A stretch of 64,000 nt of DNA from Synergistaceae bacterium (GTDB taxonomy: Bacteria; Synergistota; Synergistia; Synergistales; Aminobacteriaceae). Both the position numbers and the translations under genes were made by a program. The notes under the pieces were generated by a model. The model did not search any database and was not told the origin of the DNA. It saw only the letters and a program-made list of their open reading frames with translations. The stretch spans positions 19,096 through 83,095 of the forward strand of contig JAHDLC010000036.1 of assembly GCA_018436595.1 (NCBI GenBank), given 5' to 3'. Positions 26,819 to 35,515 of this stretch are shown in pieces; the stretch's first letter is position 1; each line of letters opens with the position of its first letter.

Positions 26819-27465
26819 AGATACGGGTCCTGATGATCGACGACCACAGGCTCTTTCTTGCAGGACTTGAGGACATTCTCGCCCGGGAGGATGATTTCGA
26901 GGTGGCGGGCGTGGCCGGAAGCTGCCGGGAAGGCATGGCGCTGGCGCTCGAGAAGCGCCCCGACGTTATCATTCTCGACCTTGCCATGCCCGAAACCAGC
27001 GGCGTTGAGGCAGCCCGCATCCTTTCGGAGGCACTGCCCGGCGTCCGGATGGCGGCCCTCACCATGCACCTTGACCGACAGATGGTTTTTGAAGCCCTGA
27101 AAAGCGGCATGACAGGATACATACTGAAAGAAGCCACTCCCGAGGAATTCCTCTTTGCCCTCCGGGTGATTGCCCGCGGGGAAACATGGCTCAGTCCCAA
27201 GGTCGCCACCCTCGTGGCGAAAGACTTCGTCCGGCAGGGAGCCCAGGAAGGAGCGAGCGAACCCGCCCTCTCGGAACGGGAGCGGGAGGTACTGCACCTC
27301 CTTGTGAAGGGTGCCGGAACACGGGAGATAGCCGGGAAGCTCCACATCAGCAAGAGCACTGTGGACACCCACCGCCGCAACATCCTCGACAAGCTTGGCT
27401 GTGAGAACGTCACCTGTTTGACCCGTTACGCCCTGCGTCACGGACTGGTGGACCTGGACGAATAA
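26815..27465 (+). CDS. NarL/FixJ-family response regulator
   Basis: A 216-residue DNA-binding regulator. The receiver domain (about 1-120) has the acidic pair in MIDDHR, the phosphoacceptor aspartate in VIILDLAMPETSG and the lysine in YILKEATP. The C-terminal LuxR-type helix-turn-helix (about 148-210) reads SEREREVLHLLVKGAGTREIAGKLHISKSTVDTHRRNIL with only small changes from consensus. ATG 26815 overlaps the kinase stop. It probably activates or represses the divergent grd/BCCT operon; that is inference from gene order. Confidence 0.92.
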   Translation: MKIRVLMIDDHRLFLAGLEDILAREDDFEVAGVAGSCREGMALALEKRPDVIILDLAMPETSGVEAARILSEALPGVRMAALTMHLDRQMVFEALKSGMTGYILKEATPEEFLFALRVIARGETWLSPKVATLVAKDFVRQGAQEGASEPALSEREREVLHLLVKGAGTREIAGKLHISKSTVDTHRRNILDKLGCENVTCLTRYALRHGLVDLDE

Positions 27466-27487
27466 AGGAAGAAGAAAGGGGAAGAAA

Positions 27488-28267
27488 ATGAGGTATTACG
27501 TGGTTGACGCGTTTGCGGAAAAGGTGTTCGAAGGAAATCCCGCGGGAATCTGCGTCCTGGACAGCTGGCTGCCGGACGGGCTGATGCAAAACATCGCCAT
27601 GGAAAACAACCTGTCCGAAACCGCCTTTACGGTGAAAGAGGAGAAGGCCTACAGGCTGCGGTGGTTTACCCCCGGGGGAGAGATCGACCTGTGCGGCCAT
27701 GCAACCCTGGCCGCGGCCTACGTTCTCTCCAGGTTCAAGGAACCGGATGCCGGGGAATTCTCCTTTGAAACGCGGAGCGGCAGGCTGACGGTGACCCGCA
27801 GGGAAGACCTGTTTGAACTGGACTTTCCAGCCTATGTTCTAACCTCAACACCGGTCACGGATGCCATGGCGGAAGCCATCGGCTTCCGCCCTACTGAGGC
27901 CTGGTCGGCGAGAGACCTGGTCTGCGTGCTTGATGACGAGCGGCAGGTCCGTGAAGCTGCGCCGGATATGGCAAGAGTTCGGGAGCTGGACGGTCTTCTC
28001 CTCCACCTGACCGCCCGGGGAAAGGACCACGACTGCGTATCCCGCAGCTTTGCCCCGAAACTGAACGTGCCGGAGGATCCTGTCTGCGGATCAGGACATT
28101 GTCATATTGTCCCTCTCTGGAGCCGGAAGCTGGGGAAACACGACCTGATCGCCCGGCAGGCTTCCAGCCGGGGCGGAACACTCTTCTGCCGGGACTGCGG
28201 CGAAAGGGTCCTCCTTGCCGGCAGGGCCGTCCTGTACTCCATTGCGGAGATTTATCCCGGAGAATAG
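27488..28267 (+). CDS. PhzF-family isomerase
   Basis: A 259-residue member of the PhzF/diaminopimelate-epimerase-like fold. The start MRYYVVDAFAEKVFEGNPAGI, the catalytic glutamate motif NNLSETAFT, the WFTPGGEIDLCGHATLAAAYVL block and EDPVCGSGHC near the end are all typical. Most members have no assigned reaction; PhzF itself isomerises a phenazine precursor, which is not implied here. It follows the response regulator by 22 bases, with aagaaaggggaagaa as its ribosome binding site, so it may be part of the same transcript. Confidence 0.9.
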   Translation: MRYYVVDAFAEKVFEGNPAGICVLDSWLPDGLMQNIAMENNLSETAFTVKEEKAYRLRWFTPGGEIDLCGHATLAAAYVLSRFKEPDAGEFSFETRSGRLTVTRREDLFELDFPAYVLTSTPVTDAMAEAIGFRPTEAWSARDLVCVLDDERQVREAAPDMARVRELDGLLLHLTARGKDHDCVSRSFAPKLNVPEDPVCGSGHCHIVPLWSRKLGKHDLIARQASSRGGTLFCRDCGERVLLAGRAVLYSIAEIYPGE

Positions 28268-28285
28268 CGCAGTATCCGGAAAACG

Positions 28286-28323
28286 CCGAAGGCTGCGGGG
28301 CCATCTTCTCCGGCAGCCTTCGG
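28286..28323 (-). terminator. Hairpin between convergent genes
   Basis: CCGAAGGCTGC (28286-28296) and GCAGCCTTCGG (28313-28323) form a perfect 11-base-pair stem. On the minus strand it is followed by CGTTTTCC, a short T tract; it lies between the PhzF gene and the convergent membrane-protein gene and may end both. Confidence 0.55.
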
Positions 28324-28337
28324 AGGGAAACAGCCGT

Positions 28338-28820
28338 CTACTTTCGGCCGGACCGGATCCAGAGAAGCATCGCAAGCACCGTCAGTACCATCGCTGAATT
28401 CCATCCCCACTGCGAAAGGGAATTCCTCAGATGGCGGTCGAGGGAGCGGCGGGTGACGAACCAGTGAGTGTAGCCGGGAGGCGTCATCGAAAATTCCCCG
28501 TCGGGAAGGACGATCACTTCCAGTTTCTGCCCGTGCCGGAGCGAACCCACTTCCGTTATCTCGTCCATCAAAATGTGGGATGCCGCAATATCCCTTACGG
28601 CATCATCCTCACCATCGGTCACGATCTCGGCAAGAGCTATCGTTCTTGTGCCCGTGTCGCCGCTGGAAACCTCCCGGAATCCCAGAGTCCGCACCATGGT
28701 TGTCACGCCCCGGTCCCGGAAAGCATTAACCTCTGCGGTGAGCCACCGGGAGACGAGAAGGATGACGACAGCCGAAAAAAAGAGGACTATCGCGGCGATT
28801 ACACCATAGGGTCTTTTCAT
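28338..28820 (-). CDS. Small membrane-anchored protein of unknown function
   Basis: A 160-residue protein with one hydrophobic helix at each end (IAAIVLFFSAVVILLVSRWL near residue 8, and NSAMVLTVLAMLLWI near residue 143) and a roughly 110-residue domain between them that is probably outside the membrane. The middle part has TLGFREVSSGDTGTRTIAL and LRHGQKLEVIVLPDGEFSM. I recognise no family. ATG 28820 follows an aggggg site; the longer open frame upstream has no such support. It stands alone between convergent and divergent neighbours. Confidence 0.65.
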   Translation of the reverse strand: MKRPYGVIAAIVLFFSAVVILLVSRWLTAEVNAFRDRGVTTMVRTLGFREVSSGDTGTRTIALAEIVTDGEDDAVRDIAASHILMDEITEVGSLRHGQKLEVIVLPDGEFSMTPPGYTHWFVTRRSLDRHLRNSLSQWGWNSAMVLTVLAMLLWIRSGRK

Positions 28821-29042
28821 TTTTCCCCCTGTTTTTCCATGAAAATTCCACGAAGAATATTCTATCGCCTGAAGCGGCGGAAGAACAGCGGCGTTTTCCC
28901 CCAAAAACAGCCCTCTCCTGTTCCGCCTCCGCACTTCCTGTACATCGGACATTCACCAGCGGGATACGTCGCCTACCGAGCCGCCGGGAGGCTTATTTAA
29001 ACGTGCATATTTTGAACATCATTCCGATGAGACTTTTTTTCA

Positions 29043-29072
29043 TTGACAAGTTTGCTGCGTTATGAATATAAT
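29043..29072 (+). promoter_or_regulatory. Consensus promoter of the alcohol dehydrogenase/TTT operon
   Basis: TTGACA (29043-29048) and TATAAT (29067-29072), both perfect, 18-base spacer. Transcription should start near 29079, placing the palindromic site 29088-29106 just after the start point. Confidence 0.85.
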
Positions 29073-29087
29073 CAGGCCGGACCTATT

Positions 29088-29106
29088 TGGTTACCATGGT
29101 ATACCA
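29088..29106 (+). promoter_or_regulatory. Palindromic operator, GntR/FadR-like
   Basis: TGGTTACCA (29088-29096) is directly followed by TGGTATACCA (29097-29106), each an inverted TGGT/ACCA repeat. FadR-subfamily GntR proteins bind short GT...AC inverted repeats, and a GntR/FCD regulator closes this operon at 35516. Its place about ten bases after the likely start of transcription suggests repression. Confidence 0.6.
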
Positions 29107-29169
29107 GAAACTTGTCCGGGAATTTCCCTTTTCCCGAATGGTTTTTTCCATGACAGGAGAGTGAGCATT

Positions 29170-30321
29170 ATGACCTACAGGATGCGTCCGCCGCGGGATG
29201 TGGTTTCCGGAAAGGGAAGCCTGGAGCAGATAGGGGAGATCGTTTCTTCCTTCGCTCCGGCATCCGTCGCCTTCCTCGTGGACGGAAACGTGCGGAAGAA
29301 CGGCGGAGCCGACAGGATCCTGGAACTGCTGGCCGTTCCCGGTTCCGAACTCCACGTTGTCAGCGATCTTCCCGTAGAGCCGGAAACAGGCCAGGTGAAG
29401 GAGCTTTTCGGAAAGCTGAAGGACCTCCGGGTGGACCTGGTGGTGGCCATGGGTGGCGGAAGCGTCCTCGACAGCGCCAAGATGGTCTCCGTGCTCCTCC
29501 GGAACCCCGGCTGCCTGGACAATCTTCTGGACGCACAGCTCATCAAAGAAAGAGGCGTTCCCCTGATCGCTATACCCACTTCTGCCGGAACGGGTTCCGA
29601 GGCGACGCCGAATGCCATCGTTGTGGTGCCGGAACAGAAGCTGAAAGTGGGGGTTGTCCATCCCTTCTTCATCCCGGACTGCGTCATCCTCGATCCCTCC
29701 GTCACCCTGACCCTTCCCCCGAACGTCACCGCCGCAACGGGGCTGGACGCCTTCTGCCACGCTATCGAATGCTTCATCTCGAAAAAACGGAATCCCTTTT
29801 CTGACCTCTATGCCCTGGAGGCCATCCGGCTCATCAGCCGCAGCCTGATGAAGGCATACAGGGACGGCTCGGATCTCCAGGCACGGGAAGACCTGCTCCT
29901 CGCCGCCTTCTACGGGGGCATGTGCATCGCCTCCTCCAGCACCGTGGCTGTCCACGCCCTCTCCTATCCCCTGGGCGGCCGGTACCGCATCCCCCACGGC
30001 ATCTCCAACGCCATTCTTCTTCCCTGGGTCATGGAGTTCAACCGCGATACGGTGACGGACAGGTTCGCCGAAGTCGCCGCCGCCATGGGAATCCCTCCGG
30101 AGACCGATGACGGGGAGACGTCCAAAAAGACCGTCGAGGGCATCTTCTCCCTGGTGCGCTCCCTGGGTATCCCGTCGGACTTCCGGGAACTGGGGGTCAG
30201 GAAAGAAGACCTGGACGAGATCGTCGCCGCGGCGATGAAGGTCACCCGTCTTCTGGACAACAACCCCAAGCCCCTCACGCCGGAGGATGCCCGGAACATC
30301 TACCTGAAGCTGCTGCCTTAG
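29170..30321 (+). CDS. Iron-containing alcohol dehydrogenase
   Basis: A 383-residue group III (Fe-type) alcohol dehydrogenase that interconverts an alcohol or hydroxyacid and an aldehyde or keto compound with NAD(P). Visible are the nucleotide motif MGGGSVLDSAKM, the IPTSAGTGSEATPNAIV block, and iron ligands in TGLDAFCHAIECF and in RIPHGISNAILLPWVMEFN. ATG 29170 follows aggagag; the open frame reaches further upstream but across the promoter and operator, so it is not used. It heads an operon with a DapA-like lyase, a 2-hydroxyacid dehydrogenase and a TTT transporter. Confidence 0.92.
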   Translation: MTYRMRPPRDVVSGKGSLEQIGEIVSSFAPASVAFLVDGNVRKNGGADRILELLAVPGSELHVVSDLPVEPETGQVKELFGKLKDLRVDLVVAMGGGSVLDSAKMVSVLLRNPGCLDNLLDAQLIKERGVPLIAIPTSAGTGSEATPNAIVVVPEQKLKVGVVHPFFIPDCVILDPSVTLTLPPNVTAATGLDAFCHAIECFISKKRNPFSDLYALEAIRLISRSLMKAYRDGSDLQAREDLLLAAFYGGMCIASSSTVAVHALSYPLGGRYRIPHGISNAILLPWVMEFNRDTVTDRFAEVAAAMGIPPETDDGETSKKTVEGIFSLVRSLGIPSDFRELGVRKEDLDEIVAAAMKVTRLLDNNPKPLTPEDARNIYLKLLP

Positions 30322-30385
30322 CCGGCTCCGTCCGGCAGCGATGCGGATCGCCGCCGGGATTCATTCTGTTCAGGAGGAATACAAC

Positions 30386-31273
30386 ATGTTTGAACCGCGA
30401 GGAATCATCGCCGCCATGGCGACACCCTTTTTCGAGGACGAATCCATCAACTGGGACGAGCTCCGCAGCCAGGTGAACCGTTTCATCGACGCCGGAATCC
30501 ACGGGCTGTTCTGCCTGGGAACGAACGGCGAAAGTTTCGCCCTATCCTTTGATGAGAAAGTGAAGATCATGGAAACCGTCATCTGTGAAAACCGGGGACG
30601 GCTCCCCGTCTACGCGGGAACGGGCTGCATCACCACGAGGGAGACTATCGAACTGACCCAGGCTGCGAAGGCCCTGGGGGCGGACTGCGCGTCCGTCATC
30701 TGCCCCTATTTCGCGGAAAGTTCCCAGGACCAGCTCTACGGCCATTTTAAAGCCGTCGCCGAAGGGGCGGACATCCCTATCGTGCTGTACAACATCCCGG
30801 CGAGAACGGGAGTAAACCTCACGCACCAGACCGTAAAAAGACTCGCCTCCATACCGAACATAGTGGGTATAAAGGACAGCAGCGGAAATTTCGACAACAT
30901 CCTCCGCTACATCGAGGAGACCCGTTCAATCGAAGGAAAAACCTTCCGGGTGGTGTCGGGAAACGATTCCCTGATCCTCTGGACGCTGCTGGCGGGAGGA
31001 AGCGGAGGCATTTCCGGCGTGAGCAACGTCCTTCCCGGCATCATGGCCTCCATTTACGACCTCTGGCTGAAGGGCGACCTTGAAGAGGCGAGAAGGGCCC
31101 AGGACAGCATACGGCCCCTTCGCGACTGCATGAAGCTCGGAAATCCGAATTCCATCATCAAGCGCGCCGCCAACCTGAGAGGCGAAAAACTCGGTCCCTG
31201 CCGGGCTCCCTTCAACCTGGCATCGGAAGTAGTGGACAGGGCCATCCTCGACGTCCTGAAGCTGTACGCCTGA
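30386..31273 (+). CDS. DapA/NanA-family class I aldolase
   Basis: A 295-residue (beta/alpha)8 lyase or synthase of the dihydrodipicolinate synthase family. The pyruvate-binding elements are GTNGESFALS (usually GTTGES), the catalytic tyrosine and substrate arginine in LYNIPARTG, and the Schiff-base lysine in VGIKDSSGN. Because no lysine-biosynthesis gene is near and the neighbours are catabolic, it is more likely a 2-keto-3-deoxy-acid or hydroxyacid aldolase than true DapA. ATG 30386 follows aggaggaat. The substrate is unknown. Confidence 0.88.
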   Translation: MFEPRGIIAAMATPFFEDESINWDELRSQVNRFIDAGIHGLFCLGTNGESFALSFDEKVKIMETVICENRGRLPVYAGTGCITTRETIELTQAAKALGADCASVICPYFAESSQDQLYGHFKAVAEGADIPIVLYNIPARTGVNLTHQTVKRLASIPNIVGIKDSSGNFDNILRYIEETRSIEGKTFRVVSGNDSLILWTLLAGGSGGISGVSNVLPGIMASIYDLWLKGDLEEARRAQDSIRPLRDCMKLGNPNSIIKRAANLRGEKLGPCRAPFNLASEVVDRAILDVLKLYA

Positions 31274-31301
31274 AAATGCCGGGAGAAGAGGAGACGCTGT
31301 C

Positions 31302-32273
31302 ATGAAATTCGTGCTTTCCCACGGGCTCTGCCCGGAAGGAATGGAAAAGCTGCAGTCGAAGGCCGAGGTTTTCGTGGCAAACGACGGGAACCCGAACAAC
31401 TACATCGACCGGATGCAGGATGCCGATGCCGTCATCCTGAGGATCGCGAAAATCGACCGGCGGGCAATCGAAAATTCTCCGAACCTCAAGGTCATCGGCA
31501 AGACCGGCGTCGGCTACGACGGCATCGACGTCTCCGCTGCCTCGGAGAGAGGGATCCCCGTGGTCATCACTCCCGGCGCGAACAACCGCTCCGTGGCCGA
31601 ACACGCCGTTGCCATGATGTTTGCCCTCTCCAAGAACCTTCTGGAAGGGCACGCCGGGACGGTGAAGGGAAACTTCATGGCCGCCAGGGGTCTCGGGAAG
31701 GCCTTTGAGGTGCTGGGCAAGAAAGCGGGCTTCATAGGCCTCGGAGCCATCGGCCGGGAAACGGCCCGGATCTGCCGGGGGATCGGCATGGAAACCCTTG
31801 CTTATGATCCCTTCCTGACCAGGGAACAGATCGAGGAGGAAGGCTGCGCCTGGCGGGCCGATTACGAAGAAATGCTCGGGGAATGCGATTTTGTCTCCGT
31901 CCATGTGCCCCTCCTCCCGGAGACGAAGGGCATGATTGGGGAAAGGCACCTCGCACAAATGAAGAAAACGGCCATGATCATCAATTGCGCCCGGGGCGGC
32001 ATCGTTGACGAGCAGGCCCTGGCGGACGCGCTGAACAGCGGACTCATCGCCGGGGCGGGAGTGGACGTCTTTGGGGAGGAACCTCCTGCGGCGGACAACC
32101 CCCTCCTCGGGGCGAAGAATGTATTGGTCAGCCCCCACAGCGCAGCCCAGACGAAGGAAGCGGTGGTCAATATGGCTCTCATGTGCGTGGAGGGGTGCTT
32201 TGCCGTCCTGAACGGTACGAAATGGCCCCACGTGGCCGACAGGTCCGTGTACGGCCACCCGAAGTGGAGCTGA
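31302..32273 (+). CDS. D-2-hydroxyacid dehydrogenase
   Basis: A 323-residue NAD-dependent dehydrogenase of the phosphoglycerate dehydrogenase-like family. The Rossmann motif is GLGAIGRETARI. The catalytic arginine lies in INCARGGIVDEQAL, the glutamate in DVFGEEPPA and the histidine in SPHSAAQTKEA. It lacks a C-terminal ACT domain, so serine biosynthesis is unlikely. In this operon it would reduce or oxidise a 2-keto or 2-hydroxy acid linked to the compound imported by the TTT transporter. Confidence 0.9.
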   Translation: MKFVLSHGLCPEGMEKLQSKAEVFVANDGNPNNYIDRMQDADAVILRIAKIDRRAIENSPNLKVIGKTGVGYDGIDVSAASERGIPVVITPGANNRSVAEHAVAMMFALSKNLLEGHAGTVKGNFMAARGLGKAFEVLGKKAGFIGLGAIGRETARICRGIGMETLAYDPFLTREQIEEEGCAWRADYEEMLGECDFVSVHVPLLPETKGMIGERHLAQMKKTAMIINCARGGIVDEQALADALNSGLIAGAGVDVFGEEPPAADNPLLGAKNVLVSPHSAAQTKEAVVNMALMCVEGCFAVLNGTKWPHVADRSVYGHPKWS

Positions 32274-32307
32274 AAAACGGCAGGGATTTTCCAGGGAGGT
32301 GCTTCGC

Positions 32308-32808
32308 GTGTCTTTCTCAAGGGACAGAATTACTGGAATCGTACTTTCGGCCTTCTCTCTCCTGTACCTCTTTTTTTCAAAAGACATCAAGGTTTTCAAA
32401 GGCAGCGGCGCCACGCCGCTTACGTCGGCTTTCATGCCCCGCTTCTGGGGAACATGTCTTCTGATCCTCGGACTTCTGCTCATCTTCCGGGGAGGATTCC
32501 GCCGGACCGATGATGGCAAGGCAGACCGCCCGTCGACTCTCGCCGGGCAAAAAAAATGGCTCTCCGACAACCGGGAGGTTGTGCTCACCTTCGTCCTTAT
32601 CGGCGTCTACTCTGCCTTTCTCCCCTTCCTGGGATTCACGATCTCTTCCGCCCTGTTCATTTTTGGCCAGATCCTCATCCTGACACCTCCGGGAAAAAGG
32701 AGACCGGGTACAGCGCTGTTGGTGGGAATCTTTTTTGCCGTGCTGATTGATTCCGTTTTCGTGAAGCTCATCGGAGTCCTTCTTCCGAAGGGCATCCTGG
32801 GCTTCTGA
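32308..32808 (+). CDS. tctB: Tripartite tricarboxylate transporter TctB-like subunit
   Basis: A 166-residue protein with four hydrophobic segments, the small membrane subunit of the TTT family. The start region SRDRITGIVLSAFSLLYLFFS is typical, and the C-terminal pair of spans includes TALLVGIFFAVLIDSVFVKLIG. GTG 32308 is used because gggagg lies eight bases before it; GTG 32299 overlaps that site. TctA follows by 14 bases. Confidence 0.88.
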   Translation: MSFSRDRITGIVLSAFSLLYLFFSKDIKVFKGSGATPLTSAFMPRFWGTCLLILGLLLIFRGGFRRTDDGKADRPSTLAGQKKWLSDNREVVLTFVLIGVYSAFLPFLGFTISSALFIFGQILILTPPGKRRPGTALLVGIFFAVLIDSVFVKLIGVLLPKGILGF

Positions 32809-32822
32809 GAGGGGGCGGAAAA

Positions 32823-34315
32823 ATGAGTTCTCCTTTATGGACCGGTTTTTCCAGCGTTGCCCTGGACCCGTTCATCCTTCTGCTGATTTTCGCAGGCGTG
32901 GCGGTGGGCATCATTTTCGGGTCAATTCCGGGACTCACGGCCACCATGGCCGTGGTCATGTTCCTGCCCATGACCTACACCATGACACCCATCCAGGGGA
33001 TCTCCACCCTGGTGGCCCTCTATATCGGCGGCATTTCTGGAGGACTCATATCGGCCATCCTCCTGAACATCCCGGGCACGCCATCTTCCGTTGCCACATG
33101 CTTCGACGGAAGCCCCATGGCGAAAAAGGGCGAGGCCGGAAAGGCCCTCGGAGCGGGAATCGTCTTTTCCTTCCTGGGAACGCTGCTCGGCGTCGCGGTG
33201 CTCGTTGTCGTCTCCCCCCTTCTGGCCAAAGTCGCCATCCAGTTCGGCGCCTATGAATACTGCGCCTTGTCCCTTTTCTCCCTTTCCATGGTTATCGCTC
33301 TCAGCGGACGCGATCTCGCCAAGGGGCTCATCAGCGCCGTCCTCGGAGCGGTATGGGGGCCACGGTGGGGCTCGCCCCCATCGACTCGAAGGCCCGGTAC
33401 ACCTTCGGCTTCATCGAACTGACGGCAGGCTTCAAGCTGCTCGTCTTCCTTATCGGCATCTTTGCAATCACCGAAGTGATCAGGTTCGCCGAGGAAGTCA
33501 GAAAAGACATCCGCTACGACATCAGGGAAGACGTCAAGGTCAGGGGATTCGGCTTCTCCTTCAGGGAATTCCGCAGCCAGTTCATCAACATGATCCGATC
33601 CGCCGTCATCGGCATCGGCATCGGCATTCTTCCGGGAATCGGCGGAGGAGTCTCCTGCATGCTCTCCTACACCGCCGCAAAGAACAGCTCCAGGCACCCG
33701 GAAAAGTTCGGAACCGGGATTCTCGACGGCGTTGTGGCTTCGGAGACGGCAAACAACGCCTCCATTGGCGGCGCCATGATCCCCCTCCTCTCCCTCGGTA
33801 TTCCCGGAGACGCCGTCACGGCCATGCTGCTCGGCGGTCTGATGGTCCACAACGTGGCTCCCGGGCCGCTGATTTTCGCCAAGAGCGGCGCCACGGTCTA
33901 CGGCATCTTTGTCGCAATGGTCATCGCAGCCTTCGCCATGCTCGTGATCGAATTCCTGGGACTCCGGGTTTTCACGAAGATCCTGCGCATTCCAAAGAAC
34001 TATCTCCTGCCCATCATCGTCGTTTTGTGCTGCGTCGGCGCCATCGGGGACAGCAACAGGGTCTTCGACGTCTGGGGAATTCTCTTCTTCGGGCTTATCG
34101 GCTACGGGTTCATCAAGGCCCAGATCCCCCTCACCCCCATGATCCTCGGCTTCATCCTGGGTCCCATGTTCGAGCTGAACCTTCGAAAGATGTCCCAGCT
34201 CTTCATGATGAACCCCCTGTCTTTCGCGGAACGTCCCATAGCGATTGGCTTTTTCATCGTGACCGCGGCGGTGGTCGTGCTGAACATCAGGGCGAACAGA
34301 AGAGCCCTGGACTGA
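32823..34315 (+). pseudogene. tctA: TctA large membrane subunit, frame interrupted
   Basis: Two overlapping frames together make one TctA of about 497 residues. The first (32823 to about 33358) carries the family start and IPGLTATMAVVMFLPMTYTM; it then runs into unrelated residues and stops at 33422. The second takes over at 33353 with VGLAPIDSKARYTFG and continues to 34315 with GIGIGILPGIGGGVSCMLSY and MVHNVAPGPLIF. The break is at a run of five G (33355-33359); one more G would restore AVWGATVGLAP, the expected sequence. This is either a sequencing error, a recent one-base deletion, or, less likely, slippage. The rest of the gene is undamaged. The protein is the pore subunit of a TTT importer. 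Confidence 0.85.
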
Positions 34316-34429
34316 CGCCGGAACACAGTCTGCACAACAGGGGTGGTGCAATGGAATAACGGCGGACACAGGCGGAAAAACAACGGGAGGACTTTCAGAC
34401 GAACCATAATCCGGAGGGAGGAAAACAGC

Positions 34430-35401
34430 ATGAAGAAGTCTTTAATCGCAGCAGCACTGGTACTCACGGCAGTTTTTTCCGGGACCGTCCTTTTCGCGGG
34501 AACAGCGGAAGCGGCATGGCCGGAAAAAAACATCACCGTCATCATCACCCACGGGGCCGGGGGAGACACCGACTTCAACGCCCGTCTCATGTGCCGCCTG
34601 CTTGAGCAGAAACTCGGCGTGTCCGTCGTTCCCACGAACGTGACGGGCAGCAACGGGGCCATCGCCATGGCCCAGTACAAGGACGGAACACCCGACGGAT
34701 ACACCTTCCTCATGACCAACACGGCAGCCCTCACGGGCAACGAGGCCACCGGCCTTTCCGACTACGGCTACGATGCCTTTGAAGTGGTCAGCGTCTACGC
34801 CAAGCAGTCGGGCGAAAACATCGTTGTGCCTGCCGACTCCCCCTACAAGACCCTTGCCGACCTCATCGAGGCCTCCAAAAAGAACCCCAACACCATCAAG
34901 TTCGGAGTCTCCACCGGAGGCGGTGTGTACATCGCCTCCGTCATTCTGGAGCATGCGGCAGGAACGAAGTTCGCCGTTATCGACGAAGGGGACGCCGCAT
35001 CCAGGATGACCGCCCTGCTGGGCAAACACGTGGACGCCACCATCGTTCCCTACGCGGTGGTCAAGGAATACATCCAGGCGGGCCAGGTCAGGACGCTCGG
35101 AACGCTCCTGAAGGAACCCCCCGCACTGCTGAAGGACATTCCCACGGCCCACGAGTCGGGCTGCCCCGAACTCATCCTCAACACTCTCTACGCCTGTCTC
35201 GCTCCCAGGGGAACCTCCCCTGAGATAGTCAGGGCCCTCAATGCCGCCATGATGGACATCTCTGCCAACAGCGAAGAATACAAGAAGGAAGTCAACAGGT
35301 ACAACCTGCAGGAGCCGTGGACCCTGAGCGTCGAGGATTCCGTCCAGGAGCTGAAGAACCAGCGGGAGCTCTTCATGAAGTACTCAAAGTTCCTGCAGTA
35401 G
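34430..35401 (+). CDS. tctC: TTT-family extracytoplasmic solute receptor (TctC/Bug)
   Basis: A 323-residue periplasmic binding protein. The signal peptide (MKKSLIAAALVLTAVFSGTV...AEA) ends near residue 28. The mature part shows WPEKNITVIITHGAGGDTDFNARL, close to the Bug-family start, and PDGYTFLMTNTAALTG. These receptors capture carboxylates for TctAB. ATG 34430 follows ggagggagg. The receptor is the last transporter gene; a promoter and hairpin precede the regulator gene that follows. Confidence 0.9.
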   Translation: MKKSLIAAALVLTAVFSGTVLFAGTAEAAWPEKNITVIITHGAGGDTDFNARLMCRLLEQKLGVSVVPTNVTGSNGAIAMAQYKDGTPDGYTFLMTNTAALTGNEATGLSDYGYDAFEVVSVYAKQSGENIVVPADSPYKTLADLIEASKKNPNTIKFGVSTGGGVYIASVILEHAAGTKFAVIDEGDAASRMTALLGKHVDATIVPYAVVKEYIQAGQVRTLGTLLKEPPALLKDIPTAHESGCPELILNTLYACLAPRGTSPEIVRALNAAMMDISANSEEYKKEVNRYNLQEPWTLSVEDSVQELKNQRELFMKYSKFLQ

Positions 35402-35405
35402 GCCG

Positions 35406-35434
35406 TTCGAACGGGAGAAAGAATACCTTATAAT
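35406..35434 (+). promoter_or_regulatory. Promoter of the GntR-family regulator
   Basis: TTCGAA (35406-35411) and TATAAT (35429-35434), 17-base spacer, right after the tctC stop. Confidence 0.55.
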
Positions 35435-35454
35435 AAGCACAACAGGACAAATTC

Positions 35455-35481
35455 AGCCGGGGCGGTTCCACCGCCCCGGCT
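35455..35481 (+). other. Strong hairpin in the gntR leader
   Basis: AGCCGGGGCGG and CCGCCCCGGCT form a perfect 11-base-pair stem with a five-base loop. It may end the upstream operon, but no T tract follows, and it would also lie within the 5' leader of the regulator mRNA started at the promoter 35406-35434. Confidence 0.6.
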
Positions 35482-35515
35482 CCTACAGATCCGGACAAAC
35501 GGGGCAGGGATCACG

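Noticed and set aside
33350..33365. Programmed ribosomal frameshift in tctA
   Set aside because: The site is not a standard slippery heptamer and TctA genes are normally read in one frame; loss of one G is simpler.
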